Origin: Utricularia gibba
Lineage: Eukaryota > Streptophyta > Magnoliopsida > Lamiales > Lentibulariaceae
Length of the DNA: 64,000 nt
Direction of reading: 5' to 3'
NCBI GenBank assembly: GCA_002189035.1
Contig: NEEC01000007.1
Coordinates: 2,728,001 to 2,792,000, forward strand
Below are positions 25,473 to 36,502 of the stretch, in pieces. The notes below the pieces were generated by a model. The model did not search any database and was not told the origin of the DNA. It was given only the letters and a program-made list of their open reading frames with translations. Position 1 is the stretch's first letter, and each line of letters opens with the position of its first letter. Position numbers and translations under genes: made by a program.

Positions 25473-25717
25473 CTCCGACAGCGGTTTCAACAAAGGAGAG
25501 ATTCAGAGTAGAATACATTCTATTTCTGCTCGCTTTTTATTTGGGGCCTGGGGCCATAATAGAAAAGGCCCAATTCAATGAAGGCTTGGGCTTTACAAAT
25601 GTGATCTGGATTCTCACCAAAGATTCTGAAAGATTCTTTTTCGTTTTACTGAAATTTTTCTGCACATAAATTTGGCCAACAGAACAAGTGGACAAACAAA
25701 CAAGCATTCCTCAGTCG
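25473..25717. promoter_or_regulatory. Compact divergent promoter between the CIR1-like and AIG2-like genes
   Basis: Only about 245 bp separate the two facing start codons. No TATA box stands out on either strand, as is common for housekeeping bidirectional promoters. Inference from geometry. Confidence 0.5.
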
Positions 25718-26959
25718 ATGGGTTCCTCTTCTCCGGCAACGGCTGCGAATGTTTTCGTTTACGGTAGTCTCCTCGCCGACGAGGTCGTTGGCGCACTCCT
25801 GAATCGTGTCCCTCCATCTTCGGTTGCTGTTCTTCCTGACCAGTAAATTTTTGCTCCAATCCCATAATCTTTACTCTGTATATGAATAGATGAAATTCTG
25901 AAATTTGTGAATTATGCGCTTCTGGCATCTGGTTTTTCATGGATTTTCATGATTCGTTTCAGTGATCCATCCTTCTGTAATAACGGATACCCAGCTCCTT
26001 AACACTGAACAACTTGCTGCTTGTTTCTTTATAATGTTGGTTTGTAGCCAGAGATTTAGCATCAAGGGACGTGTTTACCCTGCAATTGTCCCCGTGAATG
26101 AAAAGCAAGTTACTGGAAAGGTTTTTCGTCTTCTCCAATGGATTTTGATGCTCGTTTCGTTTAGAAGATGGCTATGCATGATGGTCGTCTGGATATGCAA
26201 CTGATTTCAATGCAGGTACTGTTTGGTGTAACCCTCAATGAACTTCATATTTTGGATGAATTTGAGGATTATGAGTACGAAAGAGCGAAGGTTGAAGTTT
26301 TTCTCCAGGTATACAGATTTTCTTAGCTTTGTTATTTGCCTCTTGGTATTACGCATAACATTGGATTAAGGTCAGGGATTAGAGTGATCCCATATGCTCG
26401 GATAGCATGTTTTATAGTTGCATTCAGAACAGTTTTTTCTAGAAAATGGAGTTAACCTTCCTTTAAACTACTTTTTACAATACTACTTTAAGGAGTGTCT
26501 AGGACGAAAAATCTGTTGCTACAGCAAGAAGCTGAGCTGATAAGCTGTATGGAGGATCATTCCCATGTTACATTGCGTTGAGTTGAGTTGTAGGTCGCGT
26601 ACTTGGAAAACTTAATCATTACACCGTACATTGGTTTTGGCAGGATGGTTCACTGAAATTGGAAGCATTCGCTTACGTATGGCAGAATAAGACAGATCCA
26701 CACTTGAATGGTGAATGGAATTTTGAGGTATTTCATTTTGATTTACACAGCAGCACCATGGTTTGAGATGCTGGTTGATCTTGTAGGCTGACTGGCTAGT
26801 AATGCTTATTCACAGGAGTGGAAAAGATTGCACATGGAGAACTTCTTGAACATGACCAATGAATTCATGGAACAAATTAAGGTACCACATTCAAGGACTC
26901 GAGTTGCAAGCTATGAGTCTTTCTACAGAGGATTAAATGGCACGTCTCAAAATGCTTAA
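25718..26959 (+). CDS. AIG2-like gamma-glutamylcyclotransferase-fold protein
   Basis: Five exons: 25718-25842, 26048-26120, about 26216-26308, 26644-26727, 26816-26959, giving 173 codons (172 residues). The N-terminus ANVFVYGSLLADEVV holds the VYGSL signature of the gamma-glutamylcyclotransferase/AIG2 fold, the glycine-rich substrate loop. GRVYPAIVP, VTGKVLFGV and LDEFEDYEYER (with the catalytic-type Glu) follow. AIG2 was named in Arabidopsis as induced by avirulent bacteria; the substrate of most plant members is not established, so enzyme activity on gamma-glutamyl compounds is a family inference. The C-terminus ends GLNGTSQNA. All splice phases agree. Confidence 0.87.
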
Positions 26960-27589
26960 AATGGTATAATCTCAAAATGGTCTTCTTGAAAGAGTTAATC
27001 CTTCTTCTTTAAATGAATTCCGAAGATCTTGGGCAAATCCAAAGCGGGTTTTCCTGTACGTTCATCACGAAAGAGTTCTAGATCCCAATAGACCCAAACT
27101 TATGTCGAACCCGTCATTTATCAATTATTTCATCAAAGCAACTGTGAGAGTCTAGCTCATTCAAAAGGAAAAAACCAGATCAGCCCATTCATGTCTTTTT
27201 TTTTTCCCTTTGCAGAGGTCACAAAGCAGCAGTAGCAGCGGGCATCTGCCTAACAAAGTTTGAGACAGGGTGGTGAGTTTAGTCATGTCTTCATATATAA
27301 CTACGATCAGTGCCAAGTTCGACCATCCATCATGTACTCTTCTTTGTGGTCTGGGGAGATCAAGGGTGATGACCATTGGGGGAGTTAAGAGCCTCTATAT
27401 GGTAAATAATCAAATGGTATTGAATATCAAAGACGTGTAATGGTGTTTTCAGTGAAACCCCTGCTGCTATTGACTAAAACAAACAGGGTCGTTCACTAAG
27501 GAATTGGAAGCTCCATCACTTCCAGAACAATTACTTCAGAAGTATTCAAACCTAACGAAAGGAAAATTGATCAGTAAACGAAGGAGACC
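26960..27589. other. Intergenic: 3' region of the AIG2-like gene
   Basis: Mixed composition, no supported gene. Probably the 3' untranslated region followed by spacer leading into the Ran relic. Confidence 0.4.
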
Positions 27590-28175
27590 ATGCTCTCAGT
27601 AGAATGCATCATCATCAGTCATCTGGAAGCCGCTGGTTTACAGCATGCTGAAAATCCTCTTCATGCCTGCACAAACACCAAAGAGATAGATGCACATTCA
27701 CTAATATGGTTCCATTATCAATCGGCGAAACAAAGGGTGGGGGCAGGCGCAGGGGACTCCACAAAGTGCAAGTTAGAATCACTACAACAAGATGAAACAC
27801 GCAAAAAAAGTAGCAAAATCTTGCTTCTCAGGTTTCCTAGCGAGGTACATGAAGGGCTTTTGGAATTTATTATTGCTTTCACAGACATATCATAGCACTG
27901 AAGCTTCTTTTTCCCATGAAAAGTGACTTGTTTGGGGGGTATTCTCACCTACATCAACCTTGTTCCCACAAAGCACAATAGGGATATTCTCCCACGCCCT
28001 AAAAGATCAACAAAATGATGCTACTTTTGTGTCACTACCAAGAAAGGTTGGGATAACCTGAAGCAGATACCAAAAACTACCTGCAGAGATCACGGTGCTT
28101 GACTTGAACATGGTTGTATGTTTGCCGAGCAGTGACACCAACACATGATTATTGCGCGCTGTACATGATGCTGCA
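27590..28175 (-). pseudogene. RAN: Decayed, intron-bearing fragment of a Ran GTPase gene
   Basis: Minus-strand pieces match the second half of Ran in order: a degenerate stretch around 28165-28082 ending VTARQTYNHVQVKHRDLC, then ENIPIVLCGNKVDV (about 28000-27957), KQVTFHGKKKLQCYD, a frameshifted KPFMYLARK, then NLHFVESPAPAP and a tail like the acidic Ran C-terminus near 27600. Splice-like borders survive: TGCAG/GTAG before and TTTAG/GGCG after one intron, and GTAG/GTGAG at the next. So this is a duplicated (unprocessed) pseudogene, not a retrocopy. In-frame stops and frameshifts are frequent. The GTP-binding first half (GDGGTGKT) is absent, so it is truncated at its 5' side. Confidence 0.75.
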
Positions 28176-29406
28176 ACATTACTCCGACAGCGGGGGAAGC
28201 GGGGAGGGGGAGACTTGAGACGCAAGTGACGATGGGTGAGTAGCGTCACAAATTTCAAATCCATGTCGGCAACAGTAGCTCGAGTCTGACGCGATGATCT
28301 GGACATCGCTCACCCTACACGTGTCCCGATTCTGGACAAGTCCCCAAGTTTAGAGCACCCCCCCCCCGGGTCTCCAGGAGATCCGACCGTTACCCAAGTT
28401 TTGGACAAATTTTGTTTTTAGAGTTGTCTAAAACGGCGTCGTTTAAGCGCATCTGGCAGCGTCTATAAAAAATACACACGACGACACTCCCTGTAAGAAG
28501 CCATCAGGTCCATTGGGATGCCACATTTGTGCAACAACCGCAGCAGCACAGAGGGACCAACGCAACTAGCGCACACAGCATCCACACCTCCCGGAAGGCG
28601 CTCTCCAACAAGCGACCATCCACACACAAGAAAGGAGCAAAACCTAACTTCCCACCATTGTTTTAATAGTAGCAAACAAAGCATGCACCATAAAACAGGG
28701 GAAGCCTGCCAACTAACCGCACGGGTAGAGATTCAAGGAACATACTACACCGTGGGAGCAACAAACTCAACAAAATGTAGACCAAAATACCTGCCGGCGA
28801 CGTGTGTCGTAGGACCATCAGCAACAAAACTAGGTATAGGCCACAAGTTGTTCCGGTGTACGGCACTGCCGAGTCAAAGGGCCACGAAAAGAGGAATCTA
28901 GCGGGGTAGCAAGTAGCATACGAAGACGAAGCCAATGTGACGATCCTTAAATCTAATCAAATATGACAACGATTTGAGGAGAGACCCCGTCATGGCCGCA
29001 GACATACATTCAAAAGAAGCATGTAGCAGAGTAGCCAGCTAGGATCCGCAATCATTCAAATCGAAGATCCCACAGAAGGGCAGTGAAGTGCAGAAGCACA
29101 AAACGATGAAGGCAGTACCAGGAACCTCGACACGAAAACAATATGGTTAATACAAAAAAAGATACCAAAAAAACTAGTGGCTTGACATACTGACAAATGT
29201 CTCACACTCAACCGTAAGAAAAAAAAAAGACGGGAAAATAAGATGAAGTGACAAACCTAATACTGAAGTAGTAACGACTTAACCAAATCCGTGGATCCAC
29301 GATGAGGCGTTGCCCCAGTTACAGTCATTTGCAAGTGGAAGCACAGTAAAACACAAATATTGAAAACCTTGGCATGATTCAAGAGATCCGGCTAGTCCTT
29401 CTTGGC
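28176..29406. other. Intergenic, no supported gene
   Basis: Composition is more GC-rich than most spacers and includes a run of C near 28361-28370. Open frames on both strands (28463-28684 minus, 28518-28901 plus) show no domain. The right end, from about 29200, is probably the 3' untranslated region of the SR-protein gene. Confidence 0.4.
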
Positions 29407-30780
29407 TTAGCTCCTGCTTCTGCTCCTGCGCTTCTCACTGGCACCATTCCTGGAGAAATGTTCAAACAAAACATGCATTACAAATAACCTATTCATATCA
29501 TAACTAAAAATAGGGTATATCACGTAATCAAATACAACCTGGACTTTCTCGAACAACTCACACACATTCAAAAAACATGGACATATTATTCTTGAAGTTC
29601 ACTTACCCATTGGCATATGGGGCCTCATCTCGAGAGCGATGAGCAGGAGACCTACTGGGACTGCGACCCCTTGGTGAAACACTGCGACGAGGTGACCTCC
29701 CACGAGGACTGTAACTCCTGTGGCAATGTTTGGGCAGCATACAGTAAGTGGAAATCAGGCATCTATTAATGCTTTTGATAAGTTAGACAATCAGTAACAA
29801 TCCCCATAATGTCTGGTATACACTTTTTTCGTTCAATATTTTACCTTCGACCATAGCTGGGACTACGACGATACTTGGGAGGACTTCGGCGGTACTTAGG
29901 GGGGCTGCGACTCCTACGCCTCCCAGAACCTACACGCATCCTGCACTCACGAGCAAAATGACCGGGCTCCCCACATTCATAACACTTCAGATCAGAACCA
30001 GAGCGTCCACGACCACCTCCACCACCACCACCACCACTACCACCACCACCACCACCACCACCACCACCACCACCACCACGGCCACCTCCACCATGAGATA
30101 GCTCAACTCTCCAACCATTTTTCCCTGTTCAGAAGAAACGCACGGGGACCTCAAAAAAAATTCAACAAGTTAACCTAAGTAGCTTTGCACGAGCGGGTCT
30201 CAGGAACGCTAAGATAAAATCAAAGCATACACAATAAAACATGGATGTCTCACCATCAAGTTCTCTTATGGCATCTTGTGCATCTCGTCGGTCATCAAAA
30301 TCAATGAAAGCATAACCAGGGGGCCTTCTGGCAACCCATACACTGCACAGACCAACAATCCCAAGCAGGAGTAAAGAGGAAAACTACGAGGCACCACAAT
30401 AAATATATACAAGAAAAAGTTAAGACTTTTAGTTTATCATAATACAAATTAACTGTACTAGGAAAAATCCACACAAGGAGTTGCGGAGCGAGAAAAAAAA
30501 CACCAAGGACAACTAGAATATGCAAATCTCGCCGTGTTTTAACATTCATTGAAAAGAAAGGTGGAAATGCTACCAGAACGAAACAAACAATTTCGCCAGG
30601 CCTCGTGAGAGAAACGTCTAGTACCGCTTAGTACACAAAAGTCACGAACATACGAAGAGAATATCTTTTATGCCAACATTCATCTCGCTACCTTCTGATG
30701 ACACCGAAGACGCGAAATTCATCCTCCAGTTCGCGTTCAGTCACACGAGGATCGAGGTTTCCGACATAAACCCTGGACAT
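29407..30780 (-). CDS. RSZ22: SR splicing factor of the RSZ21/RSZ22 (SRSF7-like) class with expanded poly-Gly linker
   Basis: Five minus-strand exons: 30692-30780, 30254-30342, 29845-30124, 29607-29717, 29407-29449, giving 204 codons (203 residues). The N-terminal RRM has RNP2 VYVGNL and RNP1-like [10 protein letters not shown] glycine-rich linker follows, then one CCHC zinc knuckle [14 protein letters not shown], then an RS domain with repeats [14 protein letters not shown], ending EKRRSRSRS. This is the domain order of plant RSZ21/22, constitutive and alternative splicing factors that bind U1-70K in the nucleus. The linker is unusually long: an almost uninterrupted run of glycines coded by a GGT/GGC repeat around 30013-30083. 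A leader intron is likely (acceptor TTGTTGCAG just upstream of the ATG). Confidence 0.92.
30013..30083 (-). repeat. Trinucleotide microsatellite inside the RSZ22 coding region
   Basis: On the plus strand this is a CCA/CCG-type repeat of over 20 units; on the coding strand it reads GGT/GGC and encodes poly-glycine with one Ser and one or two Arg interruptions. It keeps the frame. Confidence 0.85.
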
Positions 30781-32014
30781 CTTGAATTGCAGTGCCTGCA
30801 ACAACAGCATACAAAACACGAATAAAATGCACAGATCAGCGAAAATTCTCCGTAAACATTACCAAAAAAAGGCATAAACCTAATAAAAGATAATATGTGA
30901 TGATCAATTCAAAGACAAAAATGAAGATGCTGCGAGAGCCGAATCGCTCAAATCTTCGAGGCACCGACGAACCTGAAACCCTAATTTTTGGGTGTTCGAA
31001 ATATGCCCCGCGAGATCCAACCAAACCGGACAAGCTCAGCCCATCTTATCTAAATGGAGTGATGGGGATGCGAATTTCCATAAATACCCACATACATGGA
31101 TTTTTTAAAACTATCTAAAAAAGGATTGTCAAAAATAATTATTTTATATGAATCCGATTACCCAATTATAAAAAAAATAGGCTACAAAATCGAAAATATA
31201 TTATATGGAAAAATAAAAAATATATTATAATATAAGATTAAGAATATTATCTCACCATATCATATTAGTTATAAACAAAAATAGATAACGTAATTAAATA
31301 GAAGAATAATTCTAATTTTGTATGAACTCTTTTTTTTAAAAGAAAAGAATGTAAATTATGAGGATTAAATGTCTAAAACAGATAATATCGTATAAAAAAA
31401 TAAGTGTATCATTACATTTAATATAAAAATTATATTTGGTAAGTGAGTTTTATTTATTAACAATGCATTAACTAGTTGTAATCCAATTGACGTCGTATAG
31501 TATAAGATTTTCGGCTATTCAATAAATTGGGTGTCATTTTAATAATCATTATTTCTTTGGGAATAATATTATATATTTCCAAAATTTGGACATGGGAAAA
31601 GTTTAATTGGGCTCATTTTCTTATATATTTTCATTTTATTATATATTCCAAAAGAAGCCCATGAAGATTAACCGGAAGCTGCTCGCCAATTCCGTTTTGG
31701 GGCCACCCGCTGACAGTTTCCGGCCTCGTCTGCTCTTCCGGGAACTCTCACGCCGTACAAGATTCTAGGCGTGTTCTTTAAGTGAGTCTGTCGGAGTTCT
31801 TTGAGCTAATGATGCTCTTGTTGCCCCCTTCCTTTGCATTTTTGTGGGTTTATTTTTATGTTGTTTTGGGCCAGGTGGCTCAGTCCTCTATTCGGTGCAT
31901 TTCTATCAGACAGTCATCATGTGCATTGATTTTCTCAGCAGTTGCTTAACTGACTGTAGAGGAGTAGAGTAACGGCTTAAGCCATTGAAGAGAAGATTTT
32001 TGGCCATTTTACTC
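30781..32014. other. Divergent spacer between the RSZ22 and DCL3-like genes
   Basis: The left part holds the RSZ22 leader and promoter (to about 31050), the middle is AT-rich (31100-31640), and a short GC-richer stretch at about 31670-31790 looks like the transcription start region of the DCL3-like gene, ending in a donor-like GTGAGT near 31782. There is no helicase-coding sequence on either strand, and no room for the roughly 2 kb of exons a full DCL3 would need. Confidence 0.55.
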
Positions 32015-35000
32015 ATGGCGGAGGACCTGGAATGCATAGCCGTGGCGTATGCTCTTCCACCATTTTTTTTTTTTTTTTGCTTTGTATTAAAGGGAAAGAA
32101 TGATGACTTACTATTTTTTTCTATTCTTGTTCTTAATGATGTAGCCATGGTGGCTTAGAAGTATCCAAAGATCTTGGTAACTTGAATCCATGCGAGGAGT
32201 TGCATGAGAAGGTGGATCCAAGTTGTGGAATGCTTCCTTATGGTAAGGAGAGTTCTAAGAATTCTCCTATTTCACCTGAACAACAATTAGCTTCAGGAGC
32301 AGGTAGCTTCCTATGCTCATTCATTCTTGTGCTGATTTTTTAGTGTCCTTGATAACTGGTTCTTTGTTGGGGTGGGCAGGGACAACGAAGAGGAAGGAAT
32401 TGCATGGTTCAGTTGGTGTCAGTGCTCTATGTGGAACCTGGGGACAACAACTACACGGTTCCTCATTCTATGCATACAAAATGGTTTTCTCTTGTAATAT
32501 TCCTGCACAAAGATACTCCAGTTATGTTCTACTATTGGAGACCAAGCTCGAGGATGACGTGGGCAACATTGAAGTCGATCTATTCTTGGTATCAAAGTTT
32601 GTCAGATGTTCTGTTTGCTACTCTGGGCAAATATATCTTGATTCCGAGCAGGTTGTTCCATACATTTTAGATTTAAAACCGTCACAGTTTTTTTTTTCCC
32701 ATATGGTTCCAAGATCCGGTTATTGATATTCCTCTGTTGTAACAGGTAGCTCAGGTGAAACGTTTCCAAGAGCTGATATTTAATGGTTTGTATGGTAAAT
32801 TGTTTGTTGGCGCATCAGGAATCAGGACATTTTTGCTTCATGCAGAGGATTCGTTATGGACTTCATCCAATATGTATTTGCTTTTACCCCTTGAGTCAGA
32901 AAATGGTGCTGGTCAGGGAAAACTGAAGATTAGCTGGACGGGGATAGAATCCTGTGCTTCTGCTGTAGATTTTTTGAAAAAAAATGCTTTATTAAATCGA
33001 CCTAATGTATGTGGTGACAATTCATCGACTGTGGCTGAAACTGGAATTGTAAAATATGATGGAAATTTCATTCACTTGGCCAATAAATCTGCACCTCTGG
33101 ATAGCCTTAATGGGAGGATGGTTATTGCCATACACACTGGAAGAATTTATTTAGTTTTTGATGTCATAGTGAATTCCTCTTCCAGAAGTCCTTTTGAAGA
33201 AAATGCTGATACTGAATATTCATCCTATTCTGATTATTTCTTCAAGAAGTACGCAATTCCAACTACATTTTAATCAATTTCATTGATTTGCATGTTCCTT
33301 AATTTTGTTACTCACAGGTATGGTATAGAACTAGAGCATCCAGAACAGCCTTTGCTTCTTCTGAAGCAAGGCCATAACTCGCATAATCTGCTTGTGGATT
33401 TTAGAAATGAAGGTTGGTATTGTTGGAATATGAGCTGCATCAGAGCTATCATGCACATACTGCTACTCTCAATTAAGTTGTCTTCTGAATAGTAGAGTTA
33501 GTACATTAATTTTTTCCTAGTGACATGCAGAGGATAACCTGTCAAGTTAAAAAGCTCCAAGCTACTTTCATTCTGCATGTTCTCAGGTGGGAAAATGGCT
33601 GTGGAGAAAAAGCCACAACAACATGCTCGCTTGCCTCCAGAACTTCTAGTTGTAACTGATATCAGTACTGATGTCTTGAAGCCCTTCTACTTGTTTCCTT
33701 CAGTAATGCATCGATTAGAGTCTTTCATGTTGGCCAGCCAACTTAGGAAAGAAATTACCGATCATATTGGAAAATGGAAGATTTCTTGCTCACTGGTATC
33801 TTTTCTTTTCTCTTTCCTTTCTCGCTCTGACTTTGTGCAGCAATACAAACTCTGTGTAAATTTGGGAGTTTCCTTCAAACTAAATGGTCTATTAATACAT
33901 GAATATTTCTGCACATAGATTTTGGAGGCCCTAACCACTCTAAGATGTAATGAAACGTTCTCCATGGAGAGACTAGAATTTCTTGGGGATTCTGTTCTGA
34001 AGTATGCAGTAAGCTGCCACCTCTTTCTTAAGCATCCTAAGGAGGACGAATCACGGTTGAGTTCTCGCCGCACAAGGGTTATTAACAACTCATACCTCCA
34101 TAAATTGGGAGTGGATCGCAAATTACAGGTACACAATACTTTGCCTGTGAGATTTATTTCATGTTATTTTTGTTGCTTTTTCTTTTCCCTTATTTGGTTG
34201 CCAAGCTTTTTTTGCATAGTTTACAATTTTCTTAGGTTTACATTCGGGATTGTGCATTTGAACCAAGACGATGGACTGCTCCAGGGCAGAGGCAAATGTG
34301 GCTTTCTCCATGTCAGCATGGCATAGATAGTAGAGAAGTACCTTTTGAAAGCAAGTTCATTAGCGAAGACAAAAGTTTAGTGATTGGGAAAACTTGCAGT
34401 AAGGGCCACAGATGGATGGGTTCAAAAACCATTTCAGATTGTGTTGAAGCTCTAATTGGAGCATACTATGTGGGCTGTGGCTTGTCTGGTGCCATTGATT
34501 TGATGAAGTGGCTTGGAATAGAGACTGCTGTTGAGCCATCACTGATAGAAGATGCCTCCAAAGTTGCTTCACTTCATTCTGTTACTTCAAAAGCCAACGA
34601 TATCAGTGCTGTGGAGTCAAAACTTGGTTATAAATTTTCTAACAAAGGATTGTTGCTGGAAGCCATAACCCATGAAACGCAATCTGTTGATTATTGCTAT
34701 CAGGTATGCAAATATCCTTGGAAGGTCTATTTGCATGTTCTTGATTGCTGATCAAATGGATGATTCTTTTTCTTCAATGGGTGCTAGCGACTCGAATTTC
34801 TTGGTGATGCCGTGCTTGGGTTACTCATCACTCAACATCTCTATGAAAATCACAAAAACATTGATCCTGGAGAGTTGACTGAACTGCGTTCTTTAGCTGT
34901 AAGCAACAATAATTTTGCAATGGCCGCTGTGAGAGGGGACCTTCACGCACACCTCCAGCATAGATCCATCGTTTTTGAAGGTCAGATATTAGAATTTGTA

Positions 35001-36270
35001 AAGTATGTTCGTGCTATGACAACTACATCACTGAAACCAGATGTTATTGCTCCCAAGGTAAGTAAAATTTTGTGTGGGTGCTCTTTTCTTTTTTTTTTTG
35101 GAATTTTCAGTTTCCATCTTTTCTTACTTTTGCCTTGTGGTTAGTACTTGAGATTCTCACATGAATTTGTAGCAATAGAGGCTTTGATCGATCTTGTCTT
35201 GCTTTTGCCTTGTGGTGTTTCATTTAGGTAGGCTCTTGGGGACTTGGTGGAAAGCCTAGCTGGTGCTGTGCTAATTGATTCTAACCTGAATCTGGCTGAA
35301 GTTTGGAGAGTATTTGAGCCTCTTTTATCTCCCATTGTGACCCCTGAGAAGCTCGAGCTTCCGCCTTTTCGTGCACTGACCAATCTCTGCGATGATCTTG
35401 GTTACTACCTCAAAGAGCGTTTCACTCAAAGAGAAAATGCATTTCATCTAGAGCTGAAGCTGCAGCTTGAAGATGCCCTGTTGACCAGTATGGGCATGGC
35501 AGCCACCAAGAAAGCTGCAAAGGGAATGGCAGCCATTCAAATGTTGAAGAAATTACAGGTTTATCTTCATATGTAGATTCCACCTGACTTTTTTTTTTCT
35601 TTTGCATTCCCTCTCCTTTTCAACCAGTTCGGATTTCAGGACAAGGGAATTTCATGCAAAAAGGCTACAGAGCACGCAGACGATGTCGTTGTTATGGAGA
35701 ATCCGAGAAAACAGAACCCATTAATCGTTTGTGAGACACCAGAGGCTTCGACTTGCAACAACAACGCGGATGTTCCAGGTATTCTGTTTGAGCCTATAAA
35801 AGCGGATGTATTGTTTCTCTTGGTGCTTTGACACATCCGCAAGATGCAGATATTTGTACCTAATGTTTGGTTCTTGCAGTGCTGCAAGCGATCGACACAG
35901 TGAAAGGCGGACCGCGCACAGCTCTATTTGCTGTTTGCAAGAAACAGCAATGGCCCAGGCCAACTTTCAATACAAAACAAGAAAACTCAAGGTCAGATTC
36001 TTCACTAGGAGGGTGACTTGTGTTGTTTTCTTCTAATACCTCTCCTAAACTGATGCATTGTTTCTTGAGCATAGAGTACCCATCTGCATCGGTAATGCTG
36101 TTGGCTTCAATAGTTTTGAGTCAGAAATCAGCCTGACGATACCGGATTTCAGAACTATCCAAGTCACTGGAGAAGCAAGGGCTGACAAGAAAAGCTCATT
36201 TGATTCTGCTGCACTTTTGATGCTTCATGAGCTTCAGAGGATGGGAAAGATTGTGATCCAGAAGCAGTAG
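32015..36270 (+). CDS. DCL3: Dicer-like 3-type ribonuclease lacking the helicase module
   Basis: Thirteen exons: 32015-32046, 32145-32302, 32380-32651, 32746-33248, 33318-33412, 33587-33795, 33919-34128, 34236-34703, 34788-35057, 35232-35558, 35628-35778, 35880-35991, 36075-36270. They join to exactly 1001 codons (1000 residues) with every phase in agreement. Order: short N-terminus MAEDLECIAVAHGGLEVSKD, DUF283 dimerisation fold (from TTKRKELHG, residues about 63-155), PAZ (about 225-345), RNase IIIa (MERLEFLGDSVLKY and SDCVEALIGA), RNase IIIb (RLEFLGDAVLGLLI and ALGDLVESLAGA), and two dsRBDs (about 775-848 and 910-1000). Both RNase III domains keep the acidic E, D, D, E residues. DCL3 makes 24-nt siRNAs for RNA-directed DNA methylation. 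The DExD/H and HELICc domains, about the first 600 residues in Arabidopsis DCL3, are missing. The first exon (10 codons) is an inference from ATG, donor and phase. Confidence 0.88.
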
Positions 36271-36502
36271 TGATAAAACCAACTTCCACCTCTCTAACAT
36301 CAGCTATTTCTGACTCCGATTTATTTCACAAATAAATCAATGCAACATGTTACTCTTCAAGTCAAACATGCCAAGTTTATCCAAACATGCAAGGTGTTTC
36401 ATGCTGCGTGGCTAGTAAAAACCTTGTCTGAATCCTATCTCTAGTTAGCCATCTTCTCATAAGTAGAACCATGAACCATTTAGGCATCCACAGTAAACCT
36501 GG

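Noticed and set aside
28463-28901. Overlapping open frames on both strands downstream of the Ran relic
   Set aside because: Low-complexity, no motif, no splice or start context.
32015-36270. DCL3-like gene as a simple pseudogene
   Set aside because: All 13 exons keep phase with no stop or frameshift, and catalytic residues are kept.
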